DNA from: Candidatus Microthrix subdominans | GTDB lineage: Bacteria > Actinomycetota > Acidimicrobiia > Acidimicrobiales > Microtrichaceae | DNA: 64,000 nt | Assembly: GCA_016719385.1 (NCBI GenBank) | Contig: JADJZA010000010.1 | Coordinates: 246,553 to 310,552, forward strand | Direction of reading: 5' to 3' | Shown here: positions 1-9,438 of the stretch, piece after piece | How the letters are laid out: each line of letters starts with the position of its first letter | How positions within the stretch are numbered: position 1 is the first letter of the stretch | Made by a program: the position numbers and the translations under genes | The notes under the pieces: model-generated | Told to the model about the DNA's origin: nothing | Databases searched by the model: none | What the model saw: the letters and a program-made list of their open reading frames with translations, nothing else

Positions 1-2242
1 AGAACAGCTTGAGGGCCCGGAAGCGCCGGCCGAGCGGCACCTGCCAATCTCGAAAGTCGACCACCTCGCCCGCCTCGGACTGGGCGGTTCGCAGGTACTC
101 GGGGACGATGCTGAGCGCCTCGGTCAGGGCCGCCCGGTTGCGCACCCACAGGGTGGAGCAGTCGAAGTTGGTGAGCAGCCACTTGTGCGGGTTGAACAGG
201 TAGCTGTCGACGCGCTCCACCCCGTCGCTCACCCAGCGAAGCTCGGGCGCCACCCCGGCCGATCCGGCCCAGGCGGCGTCGAGGTGCAACCAGATGCCGA
301 GCGGTTCGGTGACGTCGGCAATCGCTTCGACCGGGTCGAATGCCCCGGTCGAGGTGGTGCCCGAGGTGGCGCACACCAGCAGCGGCACCAGGCCGGCGCG
401 CCGGTCCTCCTCGATCAGGGTGGCCAGCGCCTCGGGGTCCATCGCCAGCACGCCGTCGGTGGGCACCGCCCGCACCCGCGCCGCAGGAATGCCGGCGACG
501 CGGGCGTCCTTCTCCAGCGACGAGTGGGTTTCGGACGTGCCGTAGACGACAAGCGATTCGATGGACACCGGGTCGGCCGACGATGGGTTGTCGGGCACGG
601 CGTCGGCGGTGGCTCCGCCCTCGGTGCTCACGGTCGCAACACCCACCCCCAGGCGGTGGCGGGCGGCCAGGATGGCGCACAGCGTGCCCGACGAGGCCGA
701 ATCCTGGATCACCCCGCCGCCCGGCCCGGGGGTGCCGTCGCTGCGGCGGTGCCGGAAGTCCTCCGGCAGCCCGCACGCTTCGACCAGCCAGTCCAACACG
801 TGTTGTTCCAGCTCGGTGACCGCCGGGGAGGTGGCCCACAACATGCCCTGCACGCCCAACCCGGCCGAGACCAGCTCGGCCAGCACCGCCGGCGGGCTGG
901 CGTTGGCGGGGAAGTACCCGAAGAAGCCGGGCGCCTGCCAGTGGGTGAGCGCCGGGACGATCACCCGGTCCAGGTCGGCGACGGCACCGGCCAGGTCGCC
1001 CCCGTGTTCGGGCGGGTGGGCGTCGAGCTGGTCCCGCACCCACCCGGGCTCCACGGACGGGCCGACCGGCAGGTCGTCGGTGCGACGCCAGTAGTCGGCC
1101 ACCCAGTCGATCAGTTGGTGGCCGTGGGTGCGGAACGCCGACTCGGCCAGCTCGAGGCGCTCCCGCCGGGCGTCGCCGCTCCGCCCCGTGTCGCGATGCG
1201 CCACCGCCTCCATCGTCAGCCGGATCGTTCCCAGGCGGTCCTCGCCCCAGGGCAGCGGCATGATCACCGCCTCGTCCACGCCGGCGTCCTCGTACGCATC
1301 GACGGCCGAGGCGACGGTCTCGGCGTCGCCGCAGATGTTGATGGCGTCGATCATCTCGTCGCTCATCGCCGCCTCGGCGGCGCTGCGATCGCCGGCCTCG
1401 AACGCGGCGCCGAGCGCGGCCACCTCGTCGGCGAAGCCGGCCCGCGCGAACGCCTTGGCGTAGGCGGGCACGACGGCGTAGCCAAACAGGTCGCGACGGG
1501 CCTTGGCTCGGGCGGCCCCCGGATCGCACACGCCGACGTGCACGTAGGCCGACACGCGCACCGAACCGGGCGGCCGCCCGGCGGCCAACTCGCCCTGGCG
1601 CACCTGCTCGACGCACCAGGGCACCGCCGAGGCCGGCAGGTAGTTCAACAGCACCCCGTCGGCGAGTTCGCCGGCCAGGCGCAGCATCCTCTCGTTCAGT
1701 GCAGCCAGCACCAGGCGGGGCCGCCGCTCGCCCAGGCGCACGCCCAGCCGGGTGGGGCCCACGGCGTAGTGGTCACCATCGTGGGTCACCTTGTCGCCAC
1801 CGAGCAGCGGCCGGGCGAGCTCGAGCCATTCCCTGGTCTGGGCCAGCGGCCGGTCGCCGTAGCGGGCGCCGTGCCAGCGGCCGACGACCGCCGTGGAGGA
1901 GATGCCCACGCCCAGGTTGATCTCCCGCTCGGGTGACAGCGCCTGCAGCGTGGCCGCTCCCTGGACGGCCAGCAGCGGGGTGCGAAGCTGCAGCGCCAGC
2001 ACGCCGGTGCCCAGTGCCAGCGTCGGGGCTGCGCAACCGGCGGCGGAGAGGGTGGCAAAGGCCTCCAGGCCGGTGGTCTCGGCGGTCCAGAAGCTGGCGA
2101 AGCCCAGCTCCTCGGCCCAGCGCGCCGCCGTGAGGCCGGCGTCGATGCCGAGCGGCTGGAACGAAGCGAAGGTGATTCCCGGCGCTCGGCGTCGTACAGC
2201 GTCGGGTGCGGCGGTCGGCTCGGTGACGGTGTGAGCGGTCAT
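1..2242 (-). CDS. Fused F420-type LLM oxidoreductase / PLP-dependent aromatic amino acid decarboxylase (3' end off window)
   Basis: One uninterrupted minus-strand frame runs from ATG at 2242 to the window edge (at least 747 codons). Residues about 1-350 are a luciferase-like monooxygenase (LLM) domain of the F420-dependent type, opening GITFASFQPLGIDAGLTAAR and containing ISSTAVVGRWHGARYGDR. From about residue 360 a group II PLP decarboxylase begins (HGHQLIDWVADYW, then PGFFGYFPANASPPAVLAEL), with a PLP-binding Asp in LHLDAAWAG and the Schiff-base Lys in NPHKWLLTNFD at Lys687 (codon 184-182). I followed the frame through the junction near 1160 and found no stop. The two domains are normally separate proteins. 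The fusion suggests consecutive steps on an aromatic amine or amino acid, which is inference. Frame and domains are certain; substrate is unknown. Confidence 0.85.
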   Translation of the reverse strand, partial: MTAHTVTEPTAAPDAVRRRAPGITFASFQPLGIDAGLTAARWAEELGFASFWTAETTGLEAFATLSAAGCAAPTLALGTGVLALQLRTPLLAVQGAATLQALSPEREINLGVGISSTAVVGRWHGARYGDRPLAQTREWLELARPLLGGDKVTHDGDHYAVGPTRLGVRLGERRPRLVLAALNERMLRLAGELADGVLLNYLPASAVPWCVEQVRQGELAAGRPPGSVRVSAYVHVGVCDPGAARAKARRDLFGYAVVPAYAKAFARAGFADEVAALGAAFEAGDRSAAEAAMSDEMIDAINICGDAETVASAVDAYEDAGVDEAVIMPLPWGEDRLGTIRLTMEAVAHRDTGRSGDARRERLELAESAFRTHGHQLIDWVADYWRRTDDLPVGPSVEPGWVRDQLDAHPPEHGGDLAGAVADLDRVIVPALTHWQAPGFFGYFPANASPPAVLAELVSAGLGVQGMLWATSPAVTELEQHVLDWLVEACGLPEDFRHRRSDGTPGPGGGVIQDSASSGTLCAILAARHRLGVGVATVSTEGGATADAVPDNPSSADPVSIESLVVYGTSETHSSLEKDARVAGIPAARVRAVPTDGVLAMDPEALATLIEEDRRAGLVPLLVCATSGTTSTGAFDPVEAIADVTEPLGIWLHLDAAWAGSAGVAPELRWVSDGVERVDSYLFNPHKWLLTNFDCSTLWVRNRAALTEALSIVPEYLRTAQSEAGEVVDFRDWQVPLGRRFRALKLF

Positions 2243-2279
2243 CGCCGCACGGTACCCAAGCCCCGCGTGGAGGGGCTGC

Positions 2280-2307
2280 TTGTCGCTCTGGAATTCCCGC
2301 GTAGACT
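2280..2307 (+). promoter_or_regulatory. Predicted sigma70-type promoter giving a leaderless transcript
   Basis: TTGTCG (2280-2285) and TAGACT (2302-2307) are separated by 16 nt and lie 7 nt before the GTG at 2315. Transcription would start at or next to the start codon, and no ribosome binding site is present, which fits leaderless expression as is common in actinobacteria. Confidence 0.55.
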
Positions 2308-2314
2308 GACCAAC

Positions 2315-2497
2315 GTGACCGAGACGACCATTGACTCCACCACCGAAAGCACCCTGTCCGAGTTGAAGGCCCTCGTCGATCGCGGGCTGGGCGGGATCAA
2401 CGAGCGGCGCCTCATGCCGGCCGGCGAGGTCGCCGACCTGCTGCTCGACGTGCGCATGCTGTTGCAGGACCTCGAAAGCGAGTCCCTGGTCAACTGA
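2315..2497 (+). CDS. Small conserved-looking acidic protein (60 aa)
   Basis: The start is GTG at 2315, chosen because a -10-like hexamer lies just upstream; an in-frame start at 2231 would overlap the divergent fusion gene. The protein is 60 residues, acidic and helical, with the segment RRLMPAGEVADLLLDVRMLL and no membrane segment or cysteines. I do not recognise the family. It sits alone between the divergent fusion gene and the convergent acyltransferase. Its clean frame and promoter make it more likely real than chance. Confidence 0.6.
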   Translation: MTETTIDSTTESTLSELKALVDRGLGGINERRLMPAGEVADLLLDVRMLLQDLESESLVN

Positions 2498-2578
2498 TCG
2501 GACAGCGGCTGGGCGGGCCGCAGCTGCCGCACGATGGATCGGGGTTGGGCGCGCTTCGCGGGGTCGGTGCCGACCGGG

Positions 2579-4012
2579 CTAGGCCGTCAGCACCTCAAAG
2601 GCATCGGCGATCGCTTCGGCGAGTTGATCGGGTCGCTTGACCGCCGCTGTATCAGCGTGGATCCCAACGTTCATCACGCCGCGATAGCTCATGGTGGTGA
2701 CGTTCACCGCCGCCCCGGTCAGCGGGCCCAGCGGGTAGTTGGCCTCGACCAGAGCGCCGCCCATGAACGTGTCGAAGGGCGCGGCGCGCAGGTTGGACAA
2801 GACCAGGTCGATGTTGGACGTGACCCATTTGCCAACGTGGGTCAGCAGGGGGGTGGGCACCAGCCGGGCGCCCGAGGCCAGCGAGCCCATCGCAGCCACC
2901 GAGCGCTCACCCTTGGCCTTGGTCATCACCTCGGAGATGGCCTGCAGGCGTTGCACCGGTGTGAGGTCGGGGCTGGCCGGGAGGATGGTGAGTGTCGGCG
3001 CAAACAGGTTGCCGCCCGAGGTGCCGCTTCGCGTGCTGATCGGCACGGCCACCCGAAACTCGGTCGGCGTGGTACCGGCGTCGACGTGAAGGCGGACCGC
3101 CGCCTCGACGACGGCGGTGGAGAACAGGTCGTTCACCGTCACGCCGGCGGAGCGCGCCGCCTCGATCACCCGGTCGAGCGGGAAGTCCATCGTTGCCATC
3201 GCCCGGCCGGTCGAGCGGTCGGTCCACAGCGGGCTCAGACGCCGCTCGACGCTTCTGGCCTGGCGGGCCAGCGAGGAGGCGATGTCGATCACGTCGGCGC
3301 CGGTCTCGGCCAGCCGGGTGGGGTGGCGGACGTGATCCAACACCTCGGCAATGCTGGTCCTGGTGCGGTCGAGTGTCTTGCGGGTGGCGTGGCCCATCGT
3401 TTCGAACAGTTCGCCGAGGGGCAGGCCACCTGCGGCCTGCTCGATCAGCTCGACCGGCGGCGGGTTGGGGGCATCGCGTTCCAGGTCGATGAAGGCCATC
3501 GACATGCGCAGTCCGCCTTCGCCGTCGGTCACGGTGTGATCCATGCGCTGCACCATCGCCGCTCGGCCGTCCTCCAGCCCGGTGACCAGCACGAACTCCC
3601 ACAGCGGCCGGTCGCGGGGCAGCGGCTCGCCGTCCAGGTCCGAGGCGAACTGTTCCAGCCCGCCCGGTCGGCGGTAGCGCTCGGGCAGCGCGGTGACCCG
3701 GAAATGGCGATCGATGTGATAGTCGGGGTCGCGACGCCAGGACGGCGCCGCCAGGCGCGCCGGTGCCTCCTCCACCCGTTGATGCAGCCGGGGCACGATC
3801 TGGGCGGCCCGGTCCAGGCGGGCCCGAAGCCGCTCGATGTCGGGAACCGAGTCGAGCTTGGTCAGGTTGGCGAACTGGGCGGTCAGCAGCGGGTCGGACT
3901 CGAGTAGCCACATCAGGTACTCGAGGTCGTTCATGCGCTCGACCCCGGACGCCGGGGTCCGGTCGCCGGATGTGTCGGCGGCCTGCTGAGACGATTGATC
4001 GCTGTCGGCCAT
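2579..4012 (-). CDS. WS/DGAT-family wax ester synthase / diacylglycerol acyltransferase
   Basis: This 477-aa protein belongs to the WS/DGAT family, which uses acyl-CoA to esterify diacylglycerol or fatty alcohol for lipid storage. The N-terminus (NDLEYLMWLLESDPLLTAQF) and the active-site block RMDHTVTDGEGG are typical; the HHxxxDG motif reads DHTVTDG, so the first His is replaced while the second His and the Asp-Gly remain. C-terminal segments such as SNIDLVLSNLRAAPFDTFMGG and NVTTMSYRGVMNVGIHAD also fit. I chose ATG 4012; the frame is open to 4129 and ATG 3934 is another option. It ends toward the small gene at 2315. Storage-lipid synthesis fits the acyl-CoA genes at 12-27 kb. Confidence 0.88.
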   Translation of the reverse strand: MADSDQSSQQAADTSGDRTPASGVERMNDLEYLMWLLESDPLLTAQFANLTKLDSVPDIERLRARLDRAAQIVPRLHQRVEEAPARLAAPSWRRDPDYHIDRHFRVTALPERYRRPGGLEQFASDLDGEPLPRDRPLWEFVLVTGLEDGRAAMVQRMDHTVTDGEGGLRMSMAFIDLERDAPNPPPVELIEQAAGGLPLGELFETMGHATRKTLDRTRTSIAEVLDHVRHPTRLAETGADVIDIASSLARQARSVERRLSPLWTDRSTGRAMATMDFPLDRVIEAARSAGVTVNDLFSTAVVEAAVRLHVDAGTTPTEFRVAVPISTRSGTSGGNLFAPTLTILPASPDLTPVQRLQAISEVMTKAKGERSVAAMGSLASGARLVPTPLLTHVGKWVTSNIDLVLSNLRAAPFDTFMGGALVEANYPLGPLTGAAVNVTTMSYRGVMNVGIHADTAAVKRPDQLAEAIADAFEVLTA

Positions 4013-4132
4013 CCACACAGGGTAGGCAGGCCGACAGCCGTGGTGCCGAGGTGAGGTTGCTGGGCGATTGCTGAGCGCCTGGTTTGGTTCTGCCGCTGTG
4101 GTGGGGGAGCGCTCGGGCACCCCGCGCACTCC

Positions 4133-4768
4133 TCAGGCGGTCCGGGGTGGTTGCCGTGAGTCGTCGAGCGGCACGAAGCGCAGCGCCGCCTTGCCGAGTG
4201 CGTATCCGATCAACCCGCCGCCAATCGTGTCGACCATCCAATGGATGCCGACGTGCACCCGGCTGAGCGCCACCGCCCCGGCCAGGCCAAACCACACCGG
4301 CGTGGGCACGTCGCTGTCGTCGGACAGCAGCACCGCAGCGCAGAATGCTGCGCTGGAGTGGCCGCTGGGAAACGACGAGGTTCGCGGGGTGCGCAGCGTC
4401 CACTCCTTGAATCGGGGAACCGGGCGAGGCCGGAGCACCAGCGCTTTCAGCGGCCCGTTCACCAGGGCCGATTCGATGCCCATTGCGGCGGCAAAGCGCC
4501 CCACCCGCTTCCAACGATCGGGGCGGGGCAGCGATTGGGCCGCGCCGAGCACCGCCCACACCAGGCTGTGGTTGGCCGACTCGGTCAGGCCGAACACCGC
4601 CCGGTCGACCGGGTGATGGCCCCGGAGGCGGTCCCAGGCCGAGTCGATCGTCCCATCGAGGTGGTCCATCCAGGCCGGAACCGGGATGATCCCCTTGGAC
4701 TTGGGCTCGAGGGCAACTCCAACCGGTTGGCCGGGCTCGGGAATGGGATCAGCTGGGAGGGTGCTCAC
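4133..4768 (-). CDS. PAP2 superfamily membrane phosphatase
   Basis: 211 aa with the three lipid phosphatase motifs in order: KALVLRPRP, PSGHSSAAFCAA, and SRVHVGIHWMVD. The residues expected for the phosphohistidine mechanism are all present. Hydrophobic segments surround the motifs, so it is probably an inner-membrane enzyme acting on phosphatidate, a lipid pyrophosphate or a similar substrate. It lies directly upstream of the WS/DGAT gene on the same strand, and phosphatidate dephosphorylation supplies diacylglycerol for that enzyme. The link is plausible but inferred. Confidence 0.85.
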   Translation of the reverse strand: MSTLPADPIPEPGQPVGVALEPKSKGIIPVPAWMDHLDGTIDSAWDRLRGHHPVDRAVFGLTESANHSLVWAVLGAAQSLPRPDRWKRVGRFAAAMGIESALVNGPLKALVLRPRPVPRFKEWTLRTPRTSSFPSGHSSAAFCAAVLLSDDSDVPTPVWFGLAGAVALSRVHVGIHWMVDTIGGGLIGYALGKAALRFVPLDDSRQPPRTA

Positions 4769-4873
4769 GTTGGCTCCGGAAGGTCGGGCGGCTCGGCACC
4801 CGATACCCGTTGGGTGCCTGCGAAGCTCATCAAGCTAGACGGCTGGCCGGGCAGCGGTTCCGGGCGTGTTGCC

Positions 4874-5704
4874 TCAGGCGGCTCGGGGCGGCTTCACGCC
4901 CAGCTCGACGACGGCCTGCGCTGGATCGCCGCCCTGGGTGGGGCAGTACTTGGCGAAGGCACACCAGTTGCACAGCGGGCCCGGCTTGGGCCGGAAGTCC
5001 TCGTGTTCGCAGGCCCGCTCGACCGCCGACCAGATCGCTCCGACGCGTCGCTCCAGCCCACGGGTGGACTGGTCGCTGGGCGTGGCGACGATCACCTGGG
5101 GGTTCTTGCCCAGAAACAGCAGTTGCACCCGGGCGGGGCGGCGGCCCAGCACCCGCTCGCACAGCAGCGAGTAGAAGTGCACGCCACCCAGTTTGGACTG
5201 TTCGTAGCGCTCCGACGGTGGGCGTCCGGTCTTGTAGTCGGTGACGACCAGTTCGCCGTCGACGGTCAGCTCGAGGCGGTCGATGATGCCCCGCAGCCGG
5301 GTACCGGCCAGCTCGGTCTCCATGCGCAGCTCGAGGCCGACCGCGTTCACCTGGCTGGGATCCTCGAGCAGAAACAGCCGCTGGGTCATCTCGGCCGCCT
5401 CGGCCTGAAACTCGGCCCGGCCGGCGTCGTCGAGGCCAAGCGCCTGCACGTCGGGATCGTCCCACGCCTCGAGCGCCGCCTGGTCAAGGCAGGCGGCTGC
5501 GGCCTCAGGGGTGCGTTCCGCCGGGGGGAGAACAAAAAGCAGCTCGAGAGCGCGGTGCACCAGGGTGCCGCGCTCGGCCGGAATCGACGGCGGCTCGGGC
5601 AGCCGCTCGACGGCGGAGAACCGGAACGACAATGCACAGTCGGTGAAGGTGGCGACCTTGGACGGGCTGAGGGTGGTGGGCAGATCGAAGGCCATGGCGT
5701 CCAT
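4874..5704 (-). CDS. RecB-family PD-(D/E)XK exonuclease with Fe-S-type cysteines
   Basis: About 276 aa from ATG 5704 (ATG 5695 is also possible). The nuclease core is visible as GIIDRLE, then VVTDYKTGRPP, the D...(D/E)xK signature of RecB/Cas4-like nucleases. An N-terminal Cys (TFTDCALSFRF) and a C-terminal cluster LCNWCAFAKYC give four cysteines arranged like the iron-sulfur staple of AddB and Cas4. No helicase domain and no cas genes are nearby. It is probably a stand-alone actinobacterial DNA repair exonuclease. It is divergent from the SulP gene with 105 nt between them. Confidence 0.8.
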   Translation of the reverse strand: MDAMAFDLPTTLSPSKVATFTDCALSFRFSAVERLPEPPSIPAERGTLVHRALELLFVLPPAERTPEAAAACLDQAALEAWDDPDVQALGLDDAGRAEFQAEAAEMTQRLFLLEDPSQVNAVGLELRMETELAGTRLRGIIDRLELTVDGELVVTDYKTGRPPSERYEQSKLGGVHFYSLLCERVLGRRPARVQLLFLGKNPQVIVATPSDQSTRGLERRVGAIWSAVERACEHEDFRPKPGPLCNWCAFAKYCPTQGGDPAQAVVELGVKPPRAA

Positions 5705-5809
5705 GGTACGAGAGGGTGGTGACAGTCTTGACCGCTCGACGTCGCGGACGGCTCGACCAACCGACGCAAAGAGCCTCCGCTCGGCCCCCGGCGGCGGTAG
5801 GTTCATCTG

Positions 5810-7551
5810 GTGACCGCGCTTACAAAGGAATCTCGCCGGCCACCGTTCGCGGCCTCAGGCACCCTTGGCGCGGCTCTCCGGCGTCGTTTCAACCGTTCGA
5901 CCCTGCGCGGAGACCTCATTGCGGCGCTCGTCGTGACGGCCCTGATGGTGCCGCAGTCCCTCGGTTATGCCGCGCTTGCCGGCGCGCCGGTCCAGGCAGG
6001 CCTCTACGCCCTGCCGTTGGCGCTGTTTGTGTACGCCTTTGTCGGATCCTCCCCCCAGTTGATCGTGGGGCCGGTCTCCACCGTCTCGGTGCTGACCGGG
6101 TCGATCGTCGCGTCGCACGGGGCGAAATCCCCCGAGGAGGCGCTGGCGCTGGTGACGGCGTTGGCGGTCGTCTCGGGGCTCATCCTGATCGTCGCAGGGC
6201 TGCTCCGGCTCGGTTGGGTGGCCGATTTTCTTTCCAAACCAATCGTGACGGGCTTCGTGTTCGGTTTGTCGATACTGATCGTGGTGGGCGAGATCCCCAC
6301 GTTGCTGGGGTTGCCCCGCGGCTCTGGAAACTTCATTGACAGGATCAGTGGCATCGCCGGACACCTGGACGAAATCCAACCCCGAAATGCAGCGGTCGGC
6401 GGGGTGGCCCTCGCTGTGCTGTTCCTGGGACCTCGCATCAACAAGGTGGTGCCCTGGGGTCTGATCGTGGTCGTCGGCGGGCTGGTGATCGCCCGGTTCG
6501 TCGACTTCCCGGCCGCGGGGATCGCCGAAATCGGCAAGGTGCCGGGCGGCCTGCCGGGCCTCGCCGTGCCCGACCTGTCCCTGCCGAGATGGGCGGTCTG
6601 ATCACCAGCGGTGCCGCCCTGGCCATGGTGGGCCTGGCCGAAACCTTGAGCGCTTCCCGACTGTTCGCTGCCCAGAACGGCTACCACATCGATGCCAACC
6701 GTGAGTTCATCGGCACCGGGGCGGCCAACGTCGCCGCAGGATTTTCCGGCGGGATCGGTGTGGGCGGGAGCCTGTCGAAGACCGCTGCGGCCGACAACAG
6801 CGGAGGCCGCAGCCCGCTGACCAGCCTGGCCACCATGGGCTTGGTCATCTTCGTGGTGTTGTTCTTCGCCCCATCGTTGGGTGCTTTGCCCCGGGTGGTC
6901 TTGGCGGCCGTCGTCGTTCATGCGGTGTGGCCGCTCATGGACCTCAACTCGATCCGCCGCTACAAACGCATCCGCCGAAACGACTTTGTGGGATCCATGG
7001 CGGCGCTCGTCGGCGTGCTGGCCCTGGGCACCCTGTACGGGCTTCTGGCGGCCATCGCTCAATCGATCCTGGGCCTGATCTATCGCTCTAGCCGGATCGA
7101 AGTCGATGTGCTGGGCAAGGTGCGCGAGGAGAAGGCGGCGTGGGGGTCGGTCGACCGCAATCCCAAGAACCGCACCGTGAGCGGCATCCTCGTGCTTCGG
7201 CTCACCAAGCCGGTGTTCTGGGTGAACGCGGCCGCCGCAGTTGATTTGATCACGACGGAGATCGAGGCCGAGCCCGGTACCGATGCCGTCATCATCAACC
7301 TGGAGGCCACCAACCAGCTCGACACCACCAGTGCCGACGCGCTGGCGGAGTTGATCAAGCACCTGCATCGACACGGGATCGACGTGCATCTCGTCAGGGT
7401 CATCCACGGGACCCGGAATGTGCTCGAAGCTTCGGGCGTCCACGAGATCCTCGGACCGGATCACATGTGGCGCACGATCTCCCAGGGCGTCAGGGCCGCG
7501 AAACGCGCCCGCAAGGCGAGGAGAGAAGCCGAGGCGGCCGCCAGCCCGTGA
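5810..7551 (+). CDS. SulP-family anion permease with STAS domain, split by a frameshift
   Basis: GTG 5810 opens a SulP transporter (GDLIAALVVTALMVPQSLGYA, then VGPVSTVSVLTG) that hits a stop at 6601. The rest of the permease and a C-terminal STAS domain (VIINLEATNQLDTTSADAL) continue in another frame from about 6589 to 7551. Adding one G to the run at 6593-6597 joins them as LPRWAGLITSGAALAMVGLAET, a family-typical helix, and gives about 580 aa, a normal SulP length. Members import sulfate, bicarbonate or other anions by proton or sodium symport. I favour a consensus error; a true split with re-initiation at ATG 6589 is less likely. Confidence 0.85.
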
Positions 7552-8046
7552 GCATCTGACTACGGATCAGGAGGTTGGGGGGGGCGGTCAGAGCACGGCC
7601 GTGCTCGACCAGAACCGAGGGTGATCCTCAGGGGGGGGGGGGCCTACCACTTGCCGAATCCACCGGTTTCGCGATTGCTACGTCTTCGCCCACGGCGACC
7701 GTTCGTGTGTCTCGCCGAGGGACCACGGGACGGCAAGGTTCGGCCTCCTCGCCGCTGCCGGGCTTTGCGATCACACCAGGTCCCTCCATGCACGGTGGAC
7801 GGCGGACACGTCCGATCTTCGACCCCCTGAAGGTCGAAGAAGTTGGGATGACCGATTGCTTGGGCACCCTTATGGCAAGAGTCCGGTCGGTCGACGCCAC
7901 AGCCTGGTCCTGCGAGCTCCTGCTCGAGTACCGGAATCCGTTGGCATCGGGACCATTGCCGACCAGCGGGTTGGTGGCGACGCGTCCGGGGTCCTCATCG
8001 TCAGAAGCGCCTCGACCTCGTCCGTGGCGGTCGCCATGGAGTAGTC
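7552..8046 (+). other. Intergenic or relic sequence without a supportable gene
   Basis: No frame shows credible coding character. It contains a perfect palindrome GAGCACGGCCGTGCTC at 7591-7606, a possible terminator stem for the SulP gene, and a run of 12 G at 7631-7642. It may hold the unrecognisable 5' part of the patatin relic that follows; I found no GxSxG nucleophile motif here. Confidence 0.5.
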
Positions 8047-8700
8047 GTGGCGGTTTCTGTCGAACCCTTCCACGAAGAACGCCGGCCTGTGCGAGGGCAT
8101 CACACTCTCACGGACTGGCTCTACGACGGGCTGCAGCGCTTGGCCGGGCGTGGCGACGGGTCCCAGGCAAAGCTCACCTCGGTGCCCGTCACCCACGGCG
8201 AGGTAGCAGGTGCCGGAGCCCAGTTTGTCGCCATCACCACCAACCTGTAGCCAGGAGGCGGAGCACACGCCATCGGAAGCCGGATCTGGGCGTTCGACCC
8301 GGAGGAGTCTCCGGACTCCGCTGCGTTGTCAGCATCGACTGGGGCACGCGGTTGACCCTGGCCAGACAACGCCGGCGTTGGCGCCTACGCCTGCTGCCCG
8401 AACTCCCCGAACTCGCTCATCGGACCCGCTTGAGCCTCGTTCCCGGGCTTCCGCACCTCTGTACGGTCTGACACCGCAGCCGGGTCTGGAGAAACAATTG
8501 TTCGAAGCTGGTTCTCCGACGGTGGCATCACCTCCAACCTGCCGGTCCATCTCTTCGACCGTCCTCTGCCGAACTACCCGACCTATGCAATCAACCTTGG
8601 GAGCAGCCCCGATGTCGCCACGGATCCGAGCGGCTCCGATCGATCGCCCAGTCCCGATTTCGTCCACCCTCGATCTGCTCGCATCCAGACACCCCAAGCT
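8047..8700 (+). pseudogene. Decayed patatin-like phospholipase remnant
   Basis: In one frame, interrupted by stops at 8248-8250 and near 8353, the remains of a patatin-like phospholipase can be read: LTDWLYDGLQRLAGR, FVAITTNL, RIWAFDPEES, then SWFSDGGITSNLPVHLFD (from about 8507) and LPNYPTYAINL. The DGG followed by NLPVHLFD is the patatin catalytic Asp region, and FDPEE is also family-typical. The nucleophile elbow was not found, and the C-terminal third after AINL is not recognisable. The stops plus missing ends suggest real decay rather than one sequencing error, though errors cannot be excluded. Confidence 0.65.
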
Positions 8701-9204
8701 CGACCCACCGCACCCCAGGTTCAGGAACGCATCTGCAGTCCGGCTGGGGAGGCGAGGAGGGTTCTCGGACGTCGATGGGTAGCGCCCTTAGAGGTCGCTG
8801 TCATCGTCAACCTCTTCGATGCGCACCGCTTCCGACACCGGGCTGGCAGCCGAAGAGCCAACAGGCCGCCACCGCTGGACCCGTCTTCAGTACCAATGGG
8901 CCGCTCTGGCAGGCCAATGGCGCAGTACCAACGTCGGTCACCCCCTCGGCGAGGACGGCAGGGCAGATGGGACCGGCCTCGGCTAGGAGCGCTCAGCCAA
9001 CAGCTTTCACCGAGATTTGACCGAAGCCCAACATCGAGGTGCGCCATCTGGCGATCCATGACTCAAGGAGGCTAACCCAGCTCGGCGACGCAGCAGGAGT
9101 AACCCGCCTGAATATGGCAGGCTGGCAGGAACCCACGTGAAGTCCGGACCGGGGCCGCCAGGGCGCCTCGCGATCCGGGCGTCCGCTCGAGAATGCTCGA
9201 ACTG
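8701..9204. other. Non-coding or relic sequence
   Basis: Short frames only, none with recognisable domains. This may be the eroded 3' end of the patatin relic. I see no RNA gene, clear terminator or repeat here. Confidence 0.45.
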
Positions 9205-9438
9205 TCAGTTGGTGTCGGCGAGCAGAACGCGCATCGATTCCACCTCTTCACGACAGACCTGGCAGCCGGTCAAGTGCGCCGTCATGGCCGGCAGCCACTC
9301 GAAGTCGGTCGTCGCCGAGCAGTCGAGGTACTCATCGAGGTGCTCAAAGCACTCGTCGCATGACATCCACGGACGGGCATCCACCACGAAGCGCTGGGCC
9401 TGTTCGTCGGTGAGGTGGGGGAGAGGTCTGGAGGTCAT
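9205..9438 (-). CDS. Zinc-finger anti-sigma factor (77 aa)
   Basis: The protein carries a compact anti-sigma zinc-binding pattern: CDECFEHLDEYLDC, then HLTGCQVCREEVE (HxxxCxxC). There is no membrane segment, so it would be cytoplasmic, like redox-responsive ZAS proteins such as RsrA. Its ATG overlaps the stop of the sigma gene (ATGA at 9438-9435), implying translational coupling and stoichiometric production. The likely role is to bind the adjacent sigma factor and release it on oxidative or metal stress. The stimulus is inferred. Confidence 0.8.
   Translation of the reverse strand: MTSRPLPHLTDEQAQRFVVDARPWMSCDECFEHLDEYLDCSATTDFEWLPAMTAHLTGCQVCREEVESMRVLLADTN

Noticed and set aside
185..1936. 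Long plus-strand open frame (583 codons) opposite the fusion gene
   Set aside because: It is the GC-driven mirror of the minus-strand gene, rich in His, Arg, Gly and Gln, with no recognisable domain.
6589..7551. Separate second SulP-half gene with its own start at ATG 6589
   Set aside because: One added G gives a continuous, family-typical helix across the join, and the second half lacks a ribosome binding site.
7575..8471. 298-codon plus-strand frame after the SulP gene
   Set aside because: No domain is recognisable; the frame differs from the patatin remnant and has no clear start signal.
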